From: Pseudomonadota bacterium
Lineage (GTDB): Bacteria; Pseudomonadota; Gammaproteobacteria; Steroidobacterales; Steroidobacteraceae
Assembly (NCBI GenBank): GCA_018241445.1
Contig: JAFEDT010000018.1
Location: forward strand, 124,001-188,000
Length of the DNA stretch: 64,000 nucleotides
Direction of reading: 5' to 3'
Both the position numbers and the translations under genes were made by a program. The notes beneath the pieces are model-generated. The model did not search any database and was not told the origin of the DNA. It saw only the letters and a list, made by a program, of their open reading frames with translations. This document shows, in pieces, positions 27,022 through 35,680 of the stretch. Within the stretch, counting starts at the first letter, position 1. Each line of letters begins with the position of its first letter.

Positions 27022-27906
27022 ATGACCTCCTTCACCACCCTGCTGCAACAGGGCAACTCCTGGCTGTTCGTTCCCAGCGCCGTACTGCTCGGCGCGCTGC
27101 ACGGACTGGAGCCGGGCCACTCCAAGACCATGATGGCGGCCTTCATCGTGGCCATACGCGGTACCGTGGCGCAGGCGGTGTTGCTGGGCCTCGCCGCGAC
27201 GCTGTCGCACACCGCGGTGGTGTGGGTGGTTGCCCTCGCTGGGCTGCATTTCGGCCGCAACTGGAACAGCGCGACCAGCGAGCCATACTTTCAGCTCGGC
27301 TCGGCGGTGCTGATCGTCGTCGTCGGCGCGTGGATGCTGTGGCGCGCGCGGCGCGACAACCTCGCGGCGCAGCTGGCGGAAGACGGCGGGCATGACCACG
27401 ATCATGGGCACAGCCATGAAGACGGGCACTACCACGGTCACGACCATCACGGGCACGGTCATGCCCACGACTTCGGACAGCAGGAGGACGAGCAGCAGGC
27501 CGTGGATCTGCGGCAGGTGACCGGCTTCCAGGATGCCCATGAACTGGCGCACGCCGAGGAGATCCGCCGCCGCTTCGCCAACCGCCAGGTGACGACCGGC
27601 CAGCTGGTGCTGTTTGGCCTGACCGGGGGCCTGATTCCCTGTCCGGCATCGATCACCGTGCTGCTGCTGTGCCTGCAGCTGAAGCAGTTCGTGCTGGGCG
27701 CGACCCTGGTGCTGTGCTTCAGCATTGGATTGGCGCTGACCATGGTGACCACCGGCACCATCGCGGCGCTCGGGGTCAGGCATGCGGCGCGTCGCTTCAG
27801 CGGCTTCGGTACCTTCGCACGCCGGGCGCCATACTTCTCCGGCGCCATGATCCTGCTGGTCGGCCTGTACGTGGGTTACCAGGGCTGGCACGTGCTCGCG
27901 AGCTGA
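27022..27906 (+). CDS. nickel/cobalt efflux protein (RcnA/NicO family)
   Basis: 294 residues. Six or so membrane helices carry the family motifs LHGLEPGHSKTMMAAF in helix 1-2 and GLIPCPASITVLLLCLQLKQ later. Between the two halves lies a cytoplasmic histidine-rich loop (about 123-152, alternating HDHDHGHSHEDGHYHGHD shortened), typical of RcnA-type Ni2+/Co2+ exporters. No RcnR-like regulator is adjacent. The gene starts 13 bases after ygiQ. Confidence 0.9.
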   Translation: MTSFTTLLQQGNSWLFVPSAVLLGALHGLEPGHSKTMMAAFIVAIRGTVAQAVLLGLAATLSHTAVVWVVALAGLHFGRNWNSATSEPYFQLGSAVLIVVVGAWMLWRARRDNLAAQLAEDGGHDHDHGHSHEDGHYHGHDHHGHGHAHDFGQQEDEQQAVDLRQVTGFQDAHELAHAEEIRRRFANRQVTTGQLVLFGLTGGLIPCPASITVLLLCLQLKQFVLGATLVLCFSIGLALTMVTTGTIAALGVRHAARRFSGFGTFARRAPYFSGAMILLVGLYVGYQGWHVLAS

Positions 27907-28040
27907 AGCTGCGGCGGCGCTTCGGCGCACCGGAACACTGGTGCATTGGCGCGAGGGCATACAGGTGCACTGGCGTGTCGCCCGGTGGCGCGGTGGCGCC
28001 TGGATTGCGGATGGCGGCGCGGCAAGAGTAGGGTGCAGGT

Positions 28041-29522
28041 ATGTGTGTCGCATCACGCGGCGGAAATCTTGCACTTGCGGCCACGCTGCTTGCGCTGGTC
28101 GTCGCGGCGTCACTGTTGGTCCGGTCCGCCGATGCGGCGGGCGCCGCTGTCCAGCCGCCGCCCCAGGCGCGTCCCGCTTCAGCTGGCACAGCGGTCGTGC
28201 TGGAGATCGACGGCGCCATAGGCCCCGCAACTTCGCGCTACATCGTGCAGGGGATCGCGCATGCGCAGCGCCAGGGCGCGGCGCTGGTAATCCTTCAGAT
28301 CGACACCCCGGGTGGCCTGGACAGCGCCATGCGCGACATCATCCGCGCCATCCTCGCCTCCGAGGTGCCGGTGGTGGGTTTCGTCAGCCCGCCGGGGGCG
28401 CGCGCCGCCAGCGCCGGCACCTACATTCTCTATGCCAGCCATGTCGCAGCCATGGCCCCGGCCACCAACCTCGGTGCCGCGACTCCGGTCCCGGTAGGGG
28501 GTGCGCCGGAAGCGGCGCCGGTGCCGGGCCCGGCGCAACCGAAAATTCCCGGGGGCGGCGGCAAGCCAGACGACGGCAAGCGAGGCGACGGGAACGGCAT
28601 CACGCCACCACCGTCCGCGGCTGCCGACGGCAGCGAACCCGCGGACGCCATGGAACGCAAAGTGGTCAACGACGCGGTGGCCTACATCCGCAGTCTGGCC
28701 GACCTGCGCGGCCGCAACGGCGACTGGGCGGAAAAGGCCGTGCGGGGCGCGGCCAGCCTGCCGGCGCAGGCGGCACTGCAACAGCGGGTCATCGATGTCA
28801 TCGCGCGCGACGTGCCGGAGCTGCTGCGCCGTATCGACGGGCGCGAGGTGCACCTGGCGCAGCGTACCGTGAAACTGGCCACGCGCGATCTCACACCCGT
28901 CACGCTGCATCCTGACTGGCGTACCCAACTGCTGGCCGTCATAACACATCCCACAGTTGCCTACGGGCTGATGCTGATCGGCATCTGGGGGCTGCTGCTC
29001 GAGGGCTATAATCCGGGCGCCGTGCTGCCGGGCGTGGTCGGTTCGATCTGCCTGCTGGTGGCGCTGTTCGCCTTCCAGATCCTGTCGGTGAACTACGCCG
29101 GCCTGGCGCTGGTGGCGGTGGGCGTGGGGCTGATCGTGGCGGAGTTTTTCTTTCCAACCTACGGGTCGCTGGGGATCGGTGGACTCATCGCTTTCGTGGT
29201 CGGCTCGCTCATCCTGTTCGACAGCGACGTTCCCGGCATGAGCGTGGGACGGCCGCTGATCGCTGGCCTTGCCGCCGTCGGCGCCGTAGTGATCGGCGGC
29301 ATCGTCTGGCTGGCCGCACGCGCGCAGCGCCGCCCGGTGGCCACGGGAGCTGCGGCCATGGTGGGCGCGAGCGCCGAGGTGGTCGGCGAGTTTGCCGGCA
29401 GGGGTCAGGTGCGCTACGGCGGGGAATTGTGGCAGGCCCGCAGCCAGGCGCCGCTGCGCGCCGGGGAGACGGTGCGCATCGTGCGTGTCGAGAACCTGAC
29501 ACTGTGGGTCGAGCCGGGTTGA
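28041..29522 (+). CDS. NfeD family protein (ClpP-class membrane serine protease)
   Basis: 493 residues. A signal/anchor sequence (about 8-33) is followed by a ClpP-like protease domain with the catalytic serine Ser124 in ARAASAGTYILY. A Gly/Pro-rich insert (about 150-200) and the helical region come next, then four transmembrane segments (about 310-435), and finally the OB-fold NfeD domain (about 440-493). Full-length NfeD proteins cleave hydrophobic C-termini of stomatin-like partners, and the next gene encodes one, 19 bases downstream. Confidence 0.9.
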   Translation: MCVASRGGNLALAATLLALVVAASLLVRSADAAGAAVQPPPQARPASAGTAVVLEIDGAIGPATSRYIVQGIAHAQRQGAALVILQIDTPGGLDSAMRDIIRAILASEVPVVGFVSPPGARAASAGTYILYASHVAAMAPATNLGAATPVPVGGAPEAAPVPGPAQPKIPGGGGKPDDGKRGDGNGITPPPSAAADGSEPADAMERKVVNDAVAYIRSLADLRGRNGDWAEKAVRGAASLPAQAALQQRVIDVIARDVPELLRRIDGREVHLAQRTVKLATRDLTPVTLHPDWRTQLLAVITHPTVAYGLMLIGIWGLLLEGYNPGAVLPGVVGSICLLVALFAFQILSVNYAGLALVAVGVGLIVAEFFFPTYGSLGIGGLIAFVVGSLILFDSDVPGMSVGRPLIAGLAAVGAVVIGGIVWLAARAQRRPVATGAAAMVGASAEVVGEFAGRGQVRYGGELWQARSQAPLRAGETVRIVRVENLTLWVEPG

Positions 29523-29541
29523 GGCGCAAGGGAGAAGTTGC

Positions 29542-30282
29542 ATGTCTTTCCTGATGGTCGTGGTGGTGTTGCTGGCGGTGCTGGTCATCAGCGCCCTCAA
29601 GGTGCTGAACGAGTACGAGCGCGGCGTGATGTTCACGCTCGGCCGCTTCACCGGCATCAAGGGGCCGGGAATCATCGTGGTGTGGCCGTTCGTGCAGCAG
29701 ATGCGCCGCGTCGACCTGCGTGTCATCGTGCTCAACGTCCCCAAGCAGGACGTCATCACGCGCGACAACGTTTCGGTGAAGGTCAACGCGGTGGTCTACT
29801 TCCGCATCGTCGACCCGGGCAAGGCCATCATCCAGGTCGCCAACGCCTTCGACGCCACCAGCCAGGTGGCGCAGACCACGCTGCGCTCGGTGGTCGGGCA
29901 GCACGAGATGGACGATCTGCTGGCGCAGCGTGACAAGCTCAACGTCGACCTGCAGCGTATCCTGGACCAGAGCACCGAGAACTGGGGCATCAAGGTCTCC
30001 AACGTCGAGATCAAGGACGTCGACCTGGATGAGACCATGATCCGCGCCATGGCCAAGCAGGCCGAGGCCGAGCGGACCCGCCGCGCCAAGATCATCCATG
30101 CCGAGGGCGAGCAGCAGGCGGCGCAGACGCTGGTCGACGCGGCCGCGGCCTTGCAGAAGCAGCCCGCGGCTATCCAACTGCGCTACCTGCAGACGCTGGC
30201 GGACATCTCGCACGAAAAGACCCAGATCATCGTCTTCCCGCTGCCGCTGGACCTGATCAAGCCGTTCCTGGGCCGTGAGTAG
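29542..30282 (+). CDS. slipin family (stomatin/prohibitin, SPFH) protein
   Basis: 246 residues. One N-terminal membrane segment, then an SPFH domain: VLNEYERGVMFTLGRFTG, VVWPFVQQMRRVDLR, DNVSVKVNAVVYFRIVDP, and the terminal coiled-coil-like AKQAEAERTRRAKIIHAEGE. With the adjacent NfeD protease it forms the usual pair that organises lipid microdomains. RBS GGGAGAAG lies about eight bases before the ATG. The stop overlaps the following GTG. Confidence 0.92.
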   Translation: MSFLMVVVVLLAVLVISALKVLNEYERGVMFTLGRFTGIKGPGIIVVWPFVQQMRRVDLRVIVLNVPKQDVITRDNVSVKVNAVVYFRIVDPGKAIIQVANAFDATSQVAQTTLRSVVGQHEMDDLLAQRDKLNVDLQRILDQSTENWGIKVSNVEIKDVDLDETMIRAMAKQAEAERTRRAKIIHAEGEQQAAQTLVDAAAALQKQPAAIQLRYLQTLADISHEKTQIIVFPLPLDLIKPFLGRE

Positions 30283-30661
30283 CTCGCGCTCGCTCGCCGC
30301 GGCGGGCGTGCTGCTGGCGCTGGCGACGCTGTGCGGCGCATTGGGGGCACATGGACTGCGCGAGCACCTGACACCACCACACCTGGTGACCTGGGAGACC
30401 GCGGTGCGCTACCAGTTTTACAACTCGCTGGGACTGCTGGGCGTCGCCATCGTGCGCGAACGGCGCGACGGCCGCGCGCTGCGCATCGTGGCGACGCTGT
30501 TGGTCGTCGGGGTGGTGTTGTTCTGCGGCAGCCTGTACGCGCTGGCGCTGGGTGCGCCACGCTGGCTGGGGGTGTGCACCCCCCTGGGCGGTGTGGCCTG
30601 GATCTGCGCCTGGGGAACGTTGGCCTTGGGGGCGCTGCGCGCTGGGCGGCATGGGCCGTAA
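30275..30661 (+). CDS. DUF423 family membrane protein
   Basis: 128 residues with four predicted membrane helices and the family pattern GALGAHGLREHLTPP...WETAVRYQFYNSLGLL. GTG start at 30275, overlapping the slipin gene by eight bases. Function unknown. Confidence 0.85.
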   Translation: MSSSRSLAAAGVLLALATLCGALGAHGLREHLTPPHLVTWETAVRYQFYNSLGLLGVAIVRERRDGRALRIVATLLVVGVVLFCGSLYALALGAPRWLGVCTPLGGVAWICAWGTLALGALRAGRHGP

Positions 30662-30714
30662 GCCGTGAATCAACCGGCGATTCGGCTCGCGTGCGGGCAG
30701 CGCGTGCGTATCTG

Positions 30715-33276
30715 GTGAGCGAGCCGTTGCCGGTCGAGGCGGCGCTGCCGCAGCTGCGGGCTGCGCTGGCGGGCGCCGGCGTAGCGGTACTGCAGGCGCC
30801 CCCCGGGGCGGGGAAAAGTACGCGCGTACCGCTGGTCCTGCTGGACGAACCCTGGAGTGCGGGCCGGCGGGTCGTGATGCTGGAGCCACGGCGTGTGGCC
30901 GCGCGCGCCGTGGCGGCGCGCATGGCGCAGTCCCTCGGCGAGGCGGTGGGCGCTACCGTCGGCTATCGCATGCGCCTGGATACCCGCGTCTCGCGCGCCA
31001 CGCGCCTGGAGGTGGTCACCGAGGGCGTGCTCACCCGCCTGCTGCAGGAGGATCCGGCGCTCGAGGGCATTGCGGCCGTCATCTTCGATGAGTTTCACGA
31101 ACGCAGCCTGCAGGCCGACCTGGGGCTGGCGCTGACCCTGGATGCGCGCGCCCAGCTCTCGCCGCGGCTGCGCCTGCTGGTGATGTCGGCGACGCTGGAC
31201 GGCGGGGCGGTGGCCCGCCTGCTGGGGGACGCACCGCTTATCAGTGCCACCGGCAGGCAGTACCCGGTGGAAGTGCACTATGCCGGCCGCGGCGGGCCCC
31301 TGTTGCCGACGCCGGGATTGCGTGCGGCCCCGGCAGTGGAGCCGCGGGTCGCGGCGTTGATCGCACGCGTCCTGCGCGAGGATGAGGGCGACGTGCTGGT
31401 ATTTCTCCCGGGAGCCCCGGAAATCCGCCGTGTGCAGGCGCTGCTGCAGTCCGGCCCCGCGGCACATTCCGCGCGGGTGCTGCCACTGTACGGCGAGCTG
31501 ACGGCAGCGCAGCAGGACGCGGCGCTCGCCGCGGACGCCAGCGCCCGCAAGGTGGTCCTGGCCACCAACATCGCCGAAACCAGCCTGACGATCCCCGGTG
31601 TCAGGGTGATCGTCGATGCGGGACTGGTGCGCCGCTCGCACTTCGATCCCGTGACCGGCATGAGCCACCTCGCGACCGTGGCCGTGTCCCAGGCTTCCGC
31701 CCAGCAGCGCGCGGGGCGAGCCGGTCGCACCGGTCCCGGTGTGTGTTATCGCCTGTGGAGTGAGGGCGCCCAGGCTTCACTGGCGCCGTTTGCCCCACCG
31801 GAGATCCTTGCCGCGGACCTGGCGCCGCTGGCCCTGGAACTGGCGGGCTGGGGCACCCGCGACCCGGGTGAACTGCGCTGGCTCGATCCGCCTCCCGCGG
31901 CGCCGCTGGCCGCGGCCCGTGGCCTGTTGCAGCGGCTCGGTGCCCTGGATGACGACGGCCGGGTGACGGCACACGGTCGGGAAATGGGGCGGTTCGCGGC
32001 CCATCCGCGCATCGCGCACATGCTGCTGCGCGCGCGTGGCGGGGGCCGCGCGGTGTCGCTCGCGGCACGCCTGGCGGCGTTGCTGGGAGAGCGCGACCTG
32101 TTGCGCGGCAGCGGGGATGCGGACATCCGCACCCGCCTGGAACGGCTCGACGGGGAGGCGACTGGCGCCGACCGTGCCACTCGTGCCACGCTGGCGCGGG
32201 TGCGGCAGTCAGTTCGCGACTTCGAACGGCGTGTTGCCCTGCTGCCGCGCGCTGCCGGGTCCGGCAACAATGCGGACAGTCCCGCGGTGCCCGCCGACCC
32301 AGGCGCACTGCTGGCGCTGGCATTCCCGGACCGCATTGCGCGCCGGCGCCCCGGCGAGGAGGGCCGTTACCTGCTGGCCAACGGCCGCGGCGCGGTGTTG
32401 ACGCTGCCCCAGACGCTGTCGCGCGAGGAGTTCCTGGTCGCGGTGGACGTCGACGATCGCGACCGCGACGCGCGCATCCTGCTCGCTGCACCGCTGGCGC
32501 GCGAGCACCTGCAGGAGCTGTTTGCGCGGCGCATCCAGGTCAGCGATTCAGTCGTCTGGAACAGTCGCGAACAGGCGGTGCTGGCGCGCCGGCTCTGGCA
32601 GCTCGACGCACTGGTTATCGCCGACAAGCCGCTCGCGCAGATCCCGGGGGACGCGGCGCTCGAAGTCATGTTGCAGGGCGTGGGCGAGATGGGCATCGCG
32701 GCGCTGCCCTGGGACCCACCGGCCCGCGATCTGCAGGCGCGCATGCAGTTCGTGCGCGGCCGGGCGCTGCCGGCCGGGGAGGCGCAGGCCTGGCCGGACG
32801 TGAGCGATGAGGCGCTGGCACGGGAGCTCGGGCAGTGGCTCGCGCCCTGGCTGCAGGGCCTCACCCGCCGTGATCACCTGGCGCGCCTGCCGCTGCAGCA
32901 GGCACTGCGCGCGCGCCTGAGTCCCGCACAGCAGCGCGAGCTGGACCAGTTCGCGCCAGCGACGCTCACCATGCCCACCGGGTCACACATCCGCGTGGAC
33001 TATGTCGACGAGGGCGGGCCGTCCGTGTCGGTGCGGCTGCAGGAAGTGTTCGGCCTGGCAGAAACGCCGCGGCTGGGGCGCGCGCAGGTGCCAGTGACCT
33101 TCAAACTCCTGTCACCCGCGCAGCGGCCGGTGCAGGTCACACGCGACCTGGGCGGATTCTGGCGCGGCAGCTACGCGCAGGTGCGCAAGGAGTTGCGCGG
33201 ACGTTATCCGAAGCATCATTGGCCGGAGGATCCGCTGACTGCGGCCCCCAGCCGTGGCGCGCGGCGCCGGGGCTGA
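30715..33276 (+). CDS. hrpB: ATP-dependent helicase HrpB
   Basis: 853 residues of the DEAH/RHA-type helicase HrpB. Motif I APPGAGKST, motif II FDEFHERS, SAT in VMSATLDGG, motif VI QRAGRAGRTGPG, then the HA2-like and HrpB-specific C-terminal region ending with FKLLSPAQRPVQVTRDLGGFW and the conserved GRYPKHHWPEDP. The start is uncertain: GTG at 30715 gives the usual N-terminus (SEPLPVEAALPQLR); GTG at 30691 is the alternative. Neither has a strong Shine-Dalgarno. The RNA substrate in bacteria is unknown. Confidence 0.92.
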   Translation: MSEPLPVEAALPQLRAALAGAGVAVLQAPPGAGKSTRVPLVLLDEPWSAGRRVVMLEPRRVAARAVAARMAQSLGEAVGATVGYRMRLDTRVSRATRLEVVTEGVLTRLLQEDPALEGIAAVIFDEFHERSLQADLGLALTLDARAQLSPRLRLLVMSATLDGGAVARLLGDAPLISATGRQYPVEVHYAGRGGPLLPTPGLRAAPAVEPRVAALIARVLREDEGDVLVFLPGAPEIRRVQALLQSGPAAHSARVLPLYGELTAAQQDAALAADASARKVVLATNIAETSLTIPGVRVIVDAGLVRRSHFDPVTGMSHLATVAVSQASAQQRAGRAGRTGPGVCYRLWSEGAQASLAPFAPPEILAADLAPLALELAGWGTRDPGELRWLDPPPAAPLAAARGLLQRLGALDDDGRVTAHGREMGRFAAHPRIAHMLLRARGGGRAVSLAARLAALLGERDLLRGSGDADIRTRLERLDGEATGADRATRATLARVRQSVRDFERRVALLPRAAGSGNNADSPAVPADPGALLALAFPDRIARRRPGEEGRYLLANGRGAVLTLPQTLSREEFLVAVDVDDRDRDARILLAAPLAREHLQELFARRIQVSDSVVWNSREQAVLARRLWQLDALVIADKPLAQIPGDAALEVMLQGVGEMGIAALPWDPPARDLQARMQFVRGRALPAGEAQAWPDVSDEALARELGQWLAPWLQGLTRRDHLARLPLQQALRARLSPAQQRELDQFAPATLTMPTGSHIRVDYVDEGGPSVSVRLQEVFGLAETPRLGRAQVPVTFKLLSPAQRPVQVTRDLGGFWRGSYAQVRKELRGRYPKHHWPEDPLTAAPSRGARRRG

Positions 33277-33467
33277 ATTGGTACGAGTTGATCGTCGCCG
33301 ATCAGCCCCTTGCTGACATTAATCGCCTGAAGTGAGCGGCGTACAGGCCAGTGCAGATTTGGCTGCATTTTGACGCACGCATTCGTCCATAATCCGCCCC
33401 GGTAGTTCGGGCCGCGGACGATGCACGGCTCGTCGAATAGAAGTCAGTTACAACAAGGATCAATCCA

Positions 33468-33821
33468 ATGAAGCTGAAGAATCTGATGATTGCCGGCTTG
33501 ATGGTAGTGGCAGTAATCGGGGCAGCTGGCGCTGCGCAGGCCGAGGACGCGCGCCTGTTTGTTCGTCACGAGGTCGCAGACTATGGAGTCTGGAGAAAGG
33601 CATTTGATGCCTTTGCACCGACTGCCAGGAAGGCGGGGGCCATCAATGGCTTCGTGTATCGATCCGCGGATAACGCCAATGACGTGACCGTTACTCACGA
33701 CTTCCATAGTGTGGCAAAGGCCAAAGCCTTCGCTGCGTTGCCCGAGCTGAAGGCAGCGATGGAGAAGGCGGGTGTGAAGGGCGCACCGCAGATCTGGATC
33801 GCGACGAAAAGCATGAAGTAG
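33468..33821 (+). CDS. small secreted protein of the ABM/DUF1330-like fold
   Basis: 117 residues. A clear signal peptide (MKLKNLMIAGLMVVAVIGAAGAAQA, cleavage after AQA near residue 25) is followed by a compact domain of about 90 residues: RLFVRHEVADYGVWRKAFDAF, GAINGFVYRSADNANDVTVTHDF. This resembles antibiotic biosynthesis monooxygenase-like dimeric alpha-beta barrels. AAGGA precedes the ATG by about nine bases. It is probably periplasmic; activity unknown. Codon use is less GC-rich than in neighbours. Confidence 0.75.
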   Translation: MKLKNLMIAGLMVVAVIGAAGAAQAEDARLFVRHEVADYGVWRKAFDAFAPTARKAGAINGFVYRSADNANDVTVTHDFHSVAKAKAFAALPELKAAMEKAGVKGAPQIWIATKSMK

Positions 33822-33952
33822 GTCATTGCGATAGACGGGGCGGCTGGAGAAGCCGAAGCGTCGACGGCCACGCCGCCCTGTCTTTCGACATCGGCTTCCG
33901 TGGGCCAGGATTCGCGTATAGTGCGCCCGCACGGCAACCGGGAGCGACTCTC

Positions 33953-34585
33953 TTGTCCACGGCACTCTCCGCACAGGCGGCGCTCACGGCGCTGCGCACC
34001 GGCAATCAGCGTTTTGTGAAGGACCTGCGCGGCGATGCCGGTGCGGCGCGCGCGCGCCGTCTTGAATTGCCGCAGGGGCAGGAGCCGCTGGCGATCATCC
34101 TGGGTTGTTCGGATGCCCGGGTGCCCGCGGAAATCGTGTTCGATCAGGGGCTGGGCGACCTGTTCGTGATCCGCGTCGCCGGCAACATCGTGGCGCCGTC
34201 ACAGGTCGGCAGCGTGGAATTCGCCGCCGAAGCCTTCGGCACGCGCCTGGTGGTGGTGATGGGGCATTCCAACTGCGGCGCCGTGCATGCCACCGTGGAG
34301 CAACTGCTGCGGCCCTCCGCCGAACGCTCGCGCAATCTCGCCTCCATCGTCAATCGCATCCGTCCGGCCGTGGCCGGCCTGGTGGAGCGTGGCATGCAGC
34401 AGGACCAGGAACAGCTCGAGCGTCAGGCGGTACGCGCCAACATCCGCATGTCGGCGGATCACCTGCGGCACGGTTCCGAGGTGCTGGAACAGCTGATCCA
34501 CAAGGACGGGCTGATGGTCGTCGGCGCGGAGTATTCGCTGCAGAGCGGCGAGGTGGATTTCTTCGACGTACCCGCGACGGCCTGA
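33953..34585 (+). CDS. beta-class carbonic anhydrase
   Basis: 210 residues. Zinc ligands and the Asp-Arg dyad are present: Cys and Asp in CSDARVPAEIVFDQGLGDLFVIRVAGN, His and Cys in GHSNCGAV. The enzyme interconverts CO2 and bicarbonate in the cytoplasm. A TTG start is used (GGGAG about nine bases upstream). It is convergent with the bufferin-like peptide gene, with a long hairpin between them. Confidence 0.92.
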   Translation: MSTALSAQAALTALRTGNQRFVKDLRGDAGAARARRLELPQGQEPLAIILGCSDARVPAEIVFDQGLGDLFVIRVAGNIVAPSQVGSVEFAAEAFGTRLVVVMGHSNCGAVHATVEQLLRPSAERSRNLASIVNRIRPAVAGLVERGMQQDQEQLERQAVRANIRMSADHLRHGSEVLEQLIHKDGLMVVGAEYSLQSGEVDFFDVPATA

Positions 34586-34650
34586 GCCGCTGTTTCGCGC
34601 AGCCGTGGAACCATCAGTGGCGGTTGCGGCCCGGCGGCATTAAGTGCGCC

Positions 34651-34685
34651 GGGGCGGGACGCGGCATGAACCGCGTACCCGCCCC
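34651..34685. terminator. strong hairpin between carbonic anhydrase and the bufferin-like gene
   Basis: The arms GGGGCGGGACGCGG (34651-34664) and CCGCGTACCCGCCCC (34671-34685) pair over 14 base pairs with one bulge and a six-base loop. The position, between two convergent stops, suggests a bidirectional terminator. Neither side has a T-tract, so its efficiency is uncertain. Confidence 0.5.
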
Positions 34686-34701
34686 GCACACCCCGGGGGA
34701 G

Positions 34702-34965
34702 TTACTTGCTGTCGCTGTGCATCTTCTCCTGGGCGGCGGCGCACTCCGCCTTGGTCATCTCCAGGAAGCCCTTGCCCTTGCAGGAGTTCTGACCCTTGCA
34801 GGCATTGGTGGCGGACTTGCAGGCTGACTGTCCCTTGCAGGCGTTGACGCCGGCGCAGTGGCTCTTGGCCTCGGTGCCGGCGGCGGCCGTCGCCACGAAG
34901 CCGGCGCTGAAGAGTGCCGCGGCGGCGCTGGCGAGGGCGATGGCGGAAACATTGGCTGAACGCAT
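34702..34965 (-). CDS. bufA2: Cys-rich secreted peptide precursor, BufA2-like bufferin
   Basis: 87 residues. A signal peptide (about 1-29, ending ATAAAG) is followed by a short mature part with regularly spaced cysteines: HCAGVNACKGQSACK, NACKGQNSCKGKG and a final AECAA (six Cys). This CxxxNxCKGQ pattern is typical of BufA2-type bufferins, whose cysteines are converted to thiooxazole-type copper ligands by a DUF692 enzyme. AGAGG lies about nine bases before the ATG. A DoxX gene lies 38 bases upstream in the same direction. The maturation genes are not here but at 16.7-18.4 kb. Confidence 0.78.
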   Translation of the reverse strand: MRSANVSAIALASAAAALFSAGFVATAAAGTEAKSHCAGVNACKGQSACKSATNACKGQNSCKGKGFLEMTKAECAAAQEKMHSDSK

Positions 34966-35003
34966 GTGATTTTCCTCTGGGTGTATTTTGCGGTTGTGCC
35001 GGT

Positions 35004-35495
35004 TCACGCCGGCTGGGATACGAGACCGGCCGGGGCGCCAGAATATCGCAGGCGCGTGAGCAACCAGTCCAGCGAAAGCGGGCCTGCGCCGGCGATGGCC
35101 AGCCACAGGAACAGCGCCAGGTACTCGAACTCGTCGAATCCGAGCAGAGTTTCCAGGGAGTCGACCCCGGACCACTTGGCGGCCTTGATGGCGACGATCA
35201 TGGTGATACCGAGGGCGCCGGCGGAAATGCGCGTCAGCAGCCCCAGCAGCAGGAACAGGCCGCCGAAGAACTCCACGCCGGACACGAATGGCGTGAGGAC
35301 GTGGGGGAAGGGAATGCCCCAGTCGACGAAGTTGGCGGTGACCTGGGGCAGGTTCTGCAGCTTGCCCCAGCCGCTCCACAGGAAGACCCAGCCCGTGGTC
35401 AGCCGCGCGAACAGCGGTCCGAGCCAGTACAGGTGGGCGGCCACACGGCGTGGCCAGGCGATGAACGCATCAAACAGCAGATTGAATGGCGACAT
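35004..35495 (-). CDS. DoxX family membrane protein
   Basis: 163 residues with four membrane helices and the DoxX landmarks LARLTTGWVFLWSGWGKL, GVEFFGGLFLLLGLLTR and TMIVAIKAA. DoxX-like genes are frequent members of bufferin operons. The ATG at 35495 was chosen because homology starts there and GAGG precedes it; an ORF extension of 46 codons upstream lacks family features. It is upstream of and probably cotranscribed with the Cys-rich peptide gene. Its role in metal or thiol homeostasis is inferred only. Confidence 0.85.
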   Translation of the reverse strand: MSPFNLLFDAFIAWPRRVAAHLYWLGPLFARLTTGWVFLWSGWGKLQNLPQVTANFVDWGIPFPHVLTPFVSGVEFFGGLFLLLGLLTRISAGALGITMIVAIKAAKWSGVDSLETLLGFDEFEYLALFLWLAIAGAGPLSLDWLLTRLRYSGAPAGLVSQPA

Positions 35496-35553
35496 GGACG
35501 GTGAACCTCGGGTTTGGATCGCTGGCGGGTAGACCCGGGGTGCGCGCCCCTTA

Positions 35554-35601
35554 TTGCAGCGGTGCGATGCGCGGCGGCGCGATACGTTGCAGCGGCACGA
35601 T
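35554..35601 (+). repeat. 15-base direct repeats between divergent doxX and sigma genes
   Basis: TTGCAGCGGTGCGAT (35554-35568) and TTGCAGCGGCACGAT (35587-35601) differ at two or three bases and start 33 bases apart, about three helical turns. They lie in the 185-base region between the divergent DoxX and sigma-factor genes and could be binding sites for a regulator. Confidence 0.5.
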
Positions 35602-35680
35602 ATACTGGCCGGACATGGCTGCCCGCCACGCAATAATTCCCCGGCCGACCCGGTCTCACTGAGGCGGGCGGAAAGTCACC

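Noticed and set aside
30331..30714. A 128-residue N-terminal extension on HrpB
   Set aside because: This stretch is the DUF423 gene read in another frame.
34702..35379. A 225-residue protein spanning the bufferin-like gene and part of DoxX
   Set aside because: Only the last 87 residues show a signal peptide and Cys-rich domain with a Shine-Dalgarno; the upstream part is an out-of-frame shadow of DoxX.
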